DNA of 5,507 nt from Rhodoblastus sp. (GTDB lineage Bacteria > Pseudomonadota > Alphaproteobacteria > Rhizobiales > Beijerinckiaceae): positions 1,299,260 to 1,304,766 of the forward strand of contig CP059255.1 in assembly GCA_013693735.1 (NCBI GenBank), read 5' to 3'. Shown one piece after another: positions 1 through 5,507 of the stretch (position 1 is its first letter; every line of letters starts with the position of its first letter). The notes below the pieces were generated by a model, which was given only the letters and a program-made list of their open reading frames with translations, was not told the origin of the DNA and made no database searches. A program made the translations under genes and the position numbers.

Positions 1-1407
1 AATCCGGCCACCGCGCAGGCGGTGATGACCGGCGTCGCGCAGACCGCCGCCGCGAACGTCACCACGGCCGCCGGGCAGGTCGCCGCGATGGGCGCACGCT
101 CGATCCTGGTGCTCAATCTGCCCGACATCGGCGCGGCGCCCGCCTTCAACACCGGCCCGGCGGCGACGCTGGCGAGCTATTCCGCCACCACCTTCAACGC
201 CGCGCTGGCGAGCGATCTGGCGGGGCTGGCGGCGGCGCGGCCGACGACCAACGTCATTTCGGTCGACATCGCCGGCCTGTTCAACGCCGCGATCGCCAAT
301 CCGGGCGCGTTCGGCTTCTCCAACGTGACGCAGGCCTGCGTCGCGGTCGCCTCCTGCGCGGCTGCGACGACGGCGCAGCAGAACGCCTTTCTGTTCTGGG
401 ACGGCGTGCATCCGACCACCGCCGGCCACGCGCTGATCGCGGCGACGGTGCGCGAATATCTGATGGCGCCGATCTCGGCGGCGTCGGTCGCCGCCGTCTC
501 GGAGACCGCGCTGACGACCCGCCGATCGGACGCGACGCGCGCCTTCGACCGGCTGCGCGAACATGCCTCCGCTCCCGACAAGACCGAGTATTTCGTCAAT
601 CCCTACGGCGACGTCGGCCGCGCCAAGGGCGGTTCGCAGCGCTTCGGCCAGGAGTGGAAGCTCGGCGGCGTGCAGTTCGGCATGACCCGCGCGCTCACCA
701 CGGAGATGCTGTTCGGCCTCGTCGGTTCGGTGAGCTACGGCTCGGTCGACGGGCGCGACGGCTCGCGCGTCTCCTTCGACATGGCGAATTTCGCCGTCGA
801 CATGCTGGGCTCGTGGAAGCGCGGCGGCTTCTTCGTCAATGGCGGCGTCGGCGCCAGCGTCGCTTCGGTGATCGACTGGAAGCGCAAGACCGTCGGCCCG
901 CTCGAAAACAGCGCCGACTCCACCGCCTGGTCGGCGAGCGCGCTGGCCGAGGCAGGATACGAGATGCGCATGGGCGCCGCCACGCTGACGCCGTCGGCGC
1001 GGCTGGGATGGCTGCACGCCAGCTCGGCCTCGTTCACCGAGACGGGCGTGATCGCGCCGATCGGCTTTTCCGGGCGTTCGATCGACGCGTTGATGGGCGG
1101 CGTCGAACTGCGCGCCGGCGTCGATCTGGCGAACGAGGCGGGACGCAAGATCACCGCCTACGCGCTGCTCGGCTATGAGGATTTCCTGAGCTATTCGGGC
1201 GGCGCCGTGAAGGGACGCCTCGCCAACAACACGGCGCTGCCGTTCTCGACCTCGATCGGCGATCTGCGCGGCGAGGGCGTGATCGCGGGTCTGGGGCTGG
1301 GCGGCCAGTTCGGCGCGGCGAAGCTCACCGCCGATTACCGGGCCTCGTTCGGCAAGGGCAACAATGCGCGCCATCGCGCCTCGGTGGGCGTGCGCGTGGC
1401 TTTCTGA
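1..1407 (+). CDS. Autotransporter with SGNH/GDSL-type hydrolase passenger, C-terminal part (5' truncated by window)
   Basis: The reading frame is already open at base 1 and gives 468 residues before the TGA; the ATG at 22 is internal, so the true start lies upstream. Window residues 1 to about 155 look like the end of an SGNH/GDSL hydrolase: LNLPDIG at 38-44, typical of lipase/esterase members, and a block V motif FWDGVHPT whose Asp134 and His137 would be the catalytic Asp and His. The nucleophile Ser and the other upstream blocks are outside the window. Cys113 and Cys119 could form a small disulfide loop. After a linker at about 156-190, residues about 195-468 alternate aromatic/hydrophobic with Gly and polar residues and end in VRVAF, as expected for a type V autotransporter beta-barrel with a terminal Phe. 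The inferred role is a surface-displayed esterase or lipase of EstA type; the substrate cannot be told. A strong terminator follows 18 bases after the stop, so this is the last gene of its transcript. Confidence 0.88.
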   Translation, partial: NPATAQAVMTGVAQTAAANVTTAAGQVAAMGARSILVLNLPDIGAAPAFNTGPAATLASYSATTFNAALASDLAGLAAARPTTNVISVDIAGLFNAAIANPGAFGFSNVTQACVAVASCAAATTAQQNAFLFWDGVHPTTAGHALIAATVREYLMAPISAASVAAVSETALTTRRSDATRAFDRLREHASAPDKTEYFVNPYGDVGRAKGGSQRFGQEWKLGGVQFGMTRALTTEMLFGLVGSVSYGSVDGRDGSRVSFDMANFAVDMLGSWKRGGFFVNGGVGASVASVIDWKRKTVGPLENSADSTAWSASALAEAGYEMRMGAATLTPSARLGWLHASSASFTETGVIAPIGFSGRSIDALMGGVELRAGVDLANEAGRKITAYALLGYEDFLSYSGGAVKGRLANNTALPFSTSIGDLRGEGVIAGLGLGGQFGAAKLTADYRASFGKGNNARHRASVGVRVAF

Positions 1408-1424
1408 CGCGACGCGCTCAAGCC

Positions 1425-1463
1425 AGACAAAACGCCGGGGCGCGCCGCTCCGGCGTTTTGTCT
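1425..1463. terminator. Bidirectional Rho-independent terminator between convergent genes
   Basis: A perfect 14-bp inverted repeat (arms 1425-1438 and 1450-1463) extends inward by a G-U, a G-C and a C-G pair, leaving a 5-base loop at 1442-1446. The arm bases carry AAAA on the left and TTTT on the right, so on each strand the GC-rich core is followed by a T-rich run: TTTTGTCTTTCC on the plus strand and TTTTGTCTGG on the minus strand. It lies 18 bases after the autotransporter stop and about 45 bases after the Trm112-like stop, which fits a shared terminator for two convergent units. Confidence 0.85.
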
Positions 1464-1507
1464 TTCCTCGGCTTTCGACGCTTCTTGCGCGGCGCCGGCG
1501 CAGGGCG

Positions 1508-1734
1508 TCAGCCCTCCAGCGCGCGCGCTCGTGGGCGAGCATGATCGGAACGCCGTCGCGGACCGGAAAGGCGAGACGCGCCGCGCGCGAGATCAGCTCC
1601 TGGCGCCGCGGGTCCCATTCGAGCGTCGTCTTGGTCAACGGGCACACCAGGATTTCAAGCAGACGCGGATCGATCGCGCCGGGTCCGGCCGGCGCGGGAG
1701 GATCGGAGCTGGCGAGGTCGAGGCGCTTCGTCAT
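1508..1734 (-). pseudogene. Trm112-like small protein (UPF0434/YcaR family), apparent one-base frameshift near the 3' end
   Basis: From the ATG at 1734, the minus strand reads [10 protein letters not shown], then a conserved core with [32 protein letters not shown] and VPIML. This matches the YcaR/Trm112-like family, compared from memory with the E. coli order LLEI.ACP..N / QELIC / LAFPLRDGIPVLL. After LAHE, family members continue with EAR.L, but here the frame runs on without a stop. Adding one C to the plus-strand run near 1528 restores EARALEG and a TGA at 1510-1508, giving 75 residues, the normal family size. Only one Cys (residue 31) remains: the CPxC partner is Thr and the later Cys is absent, so the classical zinc site is lost, as I believe is common in alphaproteobacterial members. 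Trm112 proteins activate methyltransferases, but the role of this bacterial form is not established. It starts 7 bases after the restored LON stop, with only a weak AGGG as a ribosome site. The frameshift may be a sequencing error rather than a true lesion. Confidence 0.8.
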
Positions 1735-1741
1735 CGGCGCC

Positions 1742-2406
1742 CTATTGCAGGGAGGCTTCGCCGGGGCCGGACGCCTGGGCGAGGAGAATTCCGACATCGC
1801 GATGAGCGCGCTGGCGCGCGCGTCAAGCGTGCTCGCCTCCACCAAGGCCTGCTTTTCGGCGACGCCGAAAGGCGACATCATGGCGAGGGCGTTGACGAGC
1901 GCCTCGGTGGGCGTCTCGTCGACGCCCGCCCAGTCGATCTGGACGCCGCGCGCCGACGCGAAACGCCGCAGCGCCGCCACCACGTCCTCGCGCCGTCCCT
2001 CCGCGCAGACGCTCGCCGCAAGGTCGTCGGCGTAGGGAGCGAAGTCGACCAGACAGCGACGATAGGGCGTCGCGTCGTCACGCTCGCTCAGCACGCGGAA
2101 GCGCGACAGGCCGCTGAGCGTGATCACCACCCGCCCGTCGCCGGTCTCGGCGAACTGAGTGATCCGCCCGGCGCAGCCGACCCCGAACAGGGCAGGACCG
2201 CGCGCGCAACGCGGGCGAGCGGCGTCGGGCTGGATCATGCCGATGATCCGGTCGCCACGCAGCGCGTCCTCGACCATCGCGAGATAGCGCGGCTCGAAGA
2301 CGTTGAGCGGAAGCTCGGCGCGCGGCAACAGGATCGCCCCCGACAGGGGAAAACCGCCAGTTCGGTCGGCAGGCTCGCGACGTCGCGCGGGGGCGTTGAT
2401 GGGCAT
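1742..2406 (-). pseudogene. Stand-alone LON substrate-binding-domain protein, three apparent one-base frameshifts
   Basis: The ATG at 2406 follows the thioredoxin gene's TGA by one base. Most of the gene reads in one frame: [40 protein letters not shown], then [10 protein letters not shown] and [14 protein letters not shown], typical of the Lon N-terminal (PF02190) domain. No ATPase or protease domain is present, so this is the short stand-alone family, with no known catalysis and an inferred role in substrate or protein binding. The conserved stretch [14 protein letters not shown] just before LSGA lies in a different frame (about 2392-2347), so one extra base near 2389-2393 and one missing base near 2346-2349 are inferred. 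At the other end, the usual SLQ terminus with stop ([11 protein letters not shown] at 1744-1742) is in a third frame, needing one more missing base near 1785. With all three repaired the product is 221 residues, the normal length. No Shine-Dalgarno is evident, so translation is probably coupled to the gene upstream. Confidence 0.82.
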
Positions 2407-2407
2407 G

Positions 2408-3403
2408 TCAGGCGAACAGGGCGGCGGAGAGCTTGCGGCGCGCCGCGACGGTCGCGGCGTCCATCGGCCCCCAGGCTTCGAAGAATTGCAGCAGCTGCTT
2501 GCGCGCGGCCTCGTCGTTCCAGGCGCGCTCCTTGCGGATGACGGCGAGCAGCTGATCGGCGGCCTCGTCGCGCTTGTTGGCGGCGTTGAGGGCGACGGCG
2601 AGATCGAAGCGCGCCTGATGATCCTGGGGATCGGCCTCGACTTTCGCCATCAGCGGCGCGAGGTCGCCGAGCGAGGCGGCCTGTTCGGCGAGTTCGAGCG
2701 CGGCGCGGGCGGCGGCGACGGGCGCCTGCTCCTTGGCGTCGGGCGCGAGGGCGGCGAGAATCTCGCGCGCCTGCTCCAGCTCGCCCATGTCGACGTAAAG
2801 CTTGGCGAGGCCGCCCAGCGCCTTCTGGTCGGCGGGGTCCTTCTGCAACAGCCCGGCGTAGAGATCGGCGGCGCCGGCGGCGTCGCCGGCTGCGGCGAGC
2901 TTTTCGGCCTCGGCCAGAATCTCGGCGGTCGCGTCGCCGATCGGCCCGACGAGCCGCTCGACGAACTGGCGGATGCGGCTTTCGGGCAAGGCGCCCATGA
3001 AGCCGTCGATCGGCTGGCCCTTCTGGAAGGCGATCACGGCGGGAATCGACTGGATGCCCATCTGGCCGGCGACGTCGGGATGCTCGTCGATGTTCATCTT
3101 GACGAGCTTGATCTTGCCGGCGGCCTCGCGCGCCACCTTTTCGAGCGCCGGGGCGAGTTGCTTGCAGGGACCGCACCAGGGCGCCCAGAAATCGACCAGC
3201 ACGGGCTGGCGCTGCGACTCGGCGAGAACGTCCTGGCGGAAGCTCGCGCTGGTCACGTCCTTGATCGCGTCGGCGGGCTGCGCGCCCGCCCGTTCGCCGA
3301 GCGGGCGCTCCGACGGCTTCGCGCTCGCCGTCATCGCCGCGCCGAAGCTCCCGCCATAGCCGCCGGCGTAACCGCCATTCGACCCGCCGCCGTTCGCCGC
3401 CAT
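2408..3403 (-). CDS. ybbN: Thioredoxin-TPR co-chaperone, YbbN/CnoX-like
   Basis: This is an intact 331-residue protein. Residues 1-30 are Gly/Ser/Ala-rich and probably disordered, with no hydrophobic signal segment, so it is likely cytoplasmic. Residues about 45-155 form a thioredoxin fold with the active site WCGPC (Cys77, Cys80) inside [12 protein letters not shown], and the cis-Pro loop SIPA with Pro121. Residues about 158-331 are helical tetratricopeptide-like repeats ending in the conserved YbbN tail around [19 protein letters not shown]. coli CnoX lacks the full redox pair, whereas both Cys are present here, so oxidoreductase activity is plausible alongside the holdase/chaperone role known for the family. 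The start is supported by AGGAG at 3418-3414, 10 bases upstream of the ATG. The gene is first in a leftward unit; its TGA is one base before the LON start codon. That linkage suggests a shared role in protein quality control, which is inference. Confidence 0.92.
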   Translation of the reverse strand: MAANGGGSNGGYAGGYGGSFGAAMTASAKPSERPLGERAGAQPADAIKDVTSASFRQDVLAESQRQPVLVDFWAPWCGPCKQLAPALEKVAREAAGKIKLVKMNIDEHPDVAGQMGIQSIPAVIAFQKGQPIDGFMGALPESRIRQFVERLVGPIGDATAEILAEAEKLAAAGDAAGAADLYAGLLQKDPADQKALGGLAKLYVDMGELEQAREILAALAPDAKEQAPVAAARAALELAEQAASLGDLAPLMAKVEADPQDHQARFDLAVALNAANKRDEAADQLLAVIRKERAWNDEAARKQLLQFFEAWGPMDAATVAARRKLSAALFA

Positions 3404-3453
3404 CCCAATCTTGCTCCTATGCTCGCGCCCGAGGGCGCCGTGTCACCTGCTCC

Positions 3454-3469
3454 CGCCCCACATGGGGCG
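3454..3469. repeat. Inverted repeat in the leader of the thioredoxin gene
   Basis: CGCCCCA and TGGGGCG are perfect 7-base arms around a two-base centre. A second, 6-base-arm repeat (GCGCCC GA GGGCGC) lies at 3425-3438, just upstream of the thioredoxin Shine-Dalgarno. Both would be transcribed in the leftward leader if the promoter is further right. They could be a regulator site or leader hairpins, but short GC-rich palindromes arise easily at this base composition. Confidence 0.35.
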
Positions 3470-3544
3470 AAGTCGCGCCGGATGCAACGGCCGCCGGGCG
3501 CGCGGGACGCTGTGATTTGATCAGTTCGTCTAGGTCGCCGCGCC

Positions 3545-3572
3545 TTGACGCCTTGCGGCGGGGGCAAATGAT
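3545..3572 (+). promoter_or_regulatory. Candidate sigma-70-type promoter for phaA
   Basis: TTGACG (3545-3550) matches five of six bases of the -35 consensus. After a 16-base spacer, AATGAT (3567-3572) matches four of six of the -10 consensus. It is the best pair seen in the spacer for rightward transcription and lies in a locally A/T-richer patch. It would give a leader of roughly 150 bases before phaA. The call is by eye only. Confidence 0.3.
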
Positions 3573-3639
3573 GTTCATCCCTTCGAAACATGCGTCGCCG
3601 ACGTCTAAGAGTCCCGAGGGGGAGGAAAACGTCGAACGA

Positions 3640-3684
3640 CGCCCGCGGCCCGCGCCTTGCGCGCCGCGGCGAGGCCCGCGGGCG
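3640..3684 (+). repeat. GC-rich inverted repeat in the phaA leader
   Basis: CGCCCGCGG (3640-3648) and its exact reverse complement CCGCGGGCG (3676-3684) can form a 9-bp stem. The 27 bases between may pair further (CGCG at 3651-3654 with 3665-3668). The right arm overlaps a 10-base palindrome at 3674-3683. The structure ends 37 bases before the phaA Shine-Dalgarno, so it could influence leader folding. The GC-rich background makes chance a real alternative. Confidence 0.35.
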
Positions 3685-3723
3685 AATCCGCGCAACACAA
3701 CGGGCGAGCCCGGACACTTCTAA

Positions 3724-4908
<1,185 letters not shown>

Positions 4909-4927
4909 TCGGCTAGACAGGCTTTTC

Positions 4928-4953
4928 GGGCGGGGCGCGCTTGCGTCCCGCCC
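4928..4953 (+). other. Stem-loop in the phaA-phaB spacer
   Basis: GGGCGGGGCGC (4928-4938) pairs with GCGTCCCGCCC (4943-4953) over 11 bp, including one G-U pair, around the 4-base loop GCTT. It starts 19 bases after the phaA stop and about 60 bases before the phaB start. It is followed by AAATCAAC with no T-run, so it does not look like a full intrinsic terminator. A partial attenuator, an mRNA end-protecting hairpin or a processing site that sets the phaA to phaB ratio would fit better; this is inference. Confidence 0.6.
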
Positions 4954-5013
4954 AAATCAACTCGCGCCGGATCAACCGGCGACGACAACGTCCAATTGGG
5001 GAAGGGAACGAAT

Positions 5014-5507
5014 ATGGCAAGAGTTGCGCTCGTCACCGGCGGCACTCGCGGCATCGGAGCCGCGATTTCCAAGGCGCTGCTGAACGAAGGCTATAAAGTC
5101 GCGGCGAGCTACGCCGGCAATGACGAGGCCGCCCAGAAGTTCAAGGCCGAGACCGGCATTCCGGTGTTCAAGTGGGACGTGGGCGACTTCAACGCCTGCA
5201 AGGAAGGCATCGCCAAGGTGGAGGCCGAGGTCGGGCCGATCGACGTGCTGGTCAACAACGCCGGCATCACCCGCGACGGCATGTTCCACAAGATGACGCT
5301 CGAAAATTGGCAGGCGGTGATCAACACCAACCTGAACTCGCTGTTCAACATGACGCGCAACGTGTGGGAGGGCATGGTCGCCCGCAAGCACGGCCGCGTC
5401 ATCGTCATCTCGTCGGTCAACGGCCAGAAGGGCCAGGCCGGTCAGGTCAATTACTCCGCCGCCAAGGCCGGCGACATCGGCTTCGTCAAGGCGCTGGCGC
5501 AGGAAGG
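5014..5507 (+). CDS. phaB: Acetoacetyl-CoA reductase, N-terminal part (3' end beyond window)
   Basis: An ATG at 5014 with AAGGG seven bases upstream opens a frame that runs to the window edge, giving 164 full codons of an expected roughly 241. It is a short-chain dehydrogenase/reductase. The Rossmann nucleotide-binding motif TGGTRGIG is at residues 8-15 and NNAG at 81-84. Asn106 is in NTNLNS, and the catalytic Ser134, Tyr147 and Lys151 lie in ISSVNGQKGQ and NYSAAK. The NNAGITRDG and SSVNGQKGQAGQVNYSAAKAG-type pattern is characteristic of PhaB rather than the FabG ketoacyl-ACP reductases, its closest alternatives. PhaB reduces acetoacetyl-CoA with NADPH to (R)-3-hydroxybutyryl-CoA, the monomer for PHB synthase. 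Its position directly after phaA supports this. It probably shares the phaA promoter, with a hairpin in the 105-base spacer. Confidence 0.94.
   Translation, partial: MARVALVTGGTRGIGAAISKALLNEGYKVAASYAGNDEAAQKFKAETGIPVFKWDVGDFNACKEGIAKVEAEVGPIDVLVNNAGITRDGMFHKMTLENWQAVINTNLNSLFNMTRNVWEGMVARKHGRVIVISSVNGQKGQAGQVNYSAAKAGDIGFVKALAQE

Noticed and set aside
22..24. ATG at 22 as the start of the autotransporter gene
   Set aside because: The frame is open upstream to base 1 and the hydrolase N-terminal blocks are missing, so this is an internal Met of a truncated gene.
1742..2406. The LON-domain protein as a Lon protease
   Set aside because: At about 221 residues it holds only the N-terminal domain; no Walker motifs or Ser-Lys protease domain are present.
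1531..2541. Plus-strand 336-codon open frame opposite the LON and Trm112 genes
   Set aside because: Its translation is Arg/Ala/Gly-rich with no family features, while the minus strand shows clear LON and Trm112 motifs in the same interval.
2303..3520. Plus-strand 405-codon open frame opposite the thioredoxin gene
   Set aside because: It is antisense to an intact protein with WCGPC and TPR features and has no recognisable domain or ribosome site.
3674..3683. 10-base palindrome GCCCGCGGGC as an operator
   Set aside because: Perfect short GC palindromes are expected by chance at this base composition; there is no second copy or known motif match.
3417..3723. Short open frames on both strands in the divergent spacer
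   Set aside because: All are Arg/Pro-rich, lack a Shine-Dalgarno and overlap the regulatory region and inverted repeats; nothing supports translation.
4928..4953. phaA-phaB spacer hairpin as a standard Rho-independent terminator
   Set aside because: No T-run follows the stem, and the next gene is functionally linked on the same strand.

Overview
The window is a stretch of GC-rich chromosome from what looks like an alphaproteobacterium, most likely a Hyphomicrobiales (Rhizobiales) member. The evidence is the strong G/C third-position bias, the gene order thioredoxin-TPR / LON-domain / Trm112-like, and a PHB-type thiolase followed by an acetoacetyl-CoA reductase. The genus cannot be fixed from the sequence alone. 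There is no tRNA, rRNA, CRISPR array, insertion sequence or clear sign of horizontal transfer.

Layout: (1) 1-1407 (+) is the 3' part of a large autotransporter whose passenger is an SGNH/GDSL-type hydrolase and whose C-terminus is an outer-membrane beta-barrel. (2) A strong stem-loop at 1425-1463 sits between two convergent units and probably terminates both. (3) 1508-3403 (-) is a tight three-gene unit, read right to left: a YbbN/CnoX-like thioredoxin-TPR protein, a stand-alone LON substrate-binding-domain protein and a small Trm112-like protein. The last two carry apparent single-base frameshifts. (4) 3404-3732 is a divergent spacer with a candidate promoter and GC-rich inverted repeats. 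(5) 3733-4908 (+) is phaA, acetyl-CoA C-acetyltransferase. (6) A hairpin lies in the phaA-phaB spacer. (7) 5014-5507 (+) is the 5' two-thirds of phaB, acetoacetyl-CoA reductase, cut by the window edge.

Function: phaA and phaB encode the first two steps of polyhydroxybutyrate synthesis, two acetyl-CoA to acetoacetyl-CoA and then to (R)-3-hydroxybutyryl-CoA. The synthase gene is not in the window. The leftward unit looks like protein folding and quality-control housekeeping. The autotransporter is a surface or secreted esterase/lipase candidate that appears unrelated to its neighbours.

The most notable observation is a cluster of four inferred one-base indels between about 1520 and 2395, all in the LON and Trm112 genes, while the other genes read cleanly. 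Repairing them gives 221-residue and 75-residue proteins with family-like ends. Left as they are, one minus-strand frame runs open from the LON start codon through Trm112 and antisense across the autotransporter gene to the window edge. I see no convincing new biological system here. The sequence looks like ordinary core genome with a local frameshift problem.
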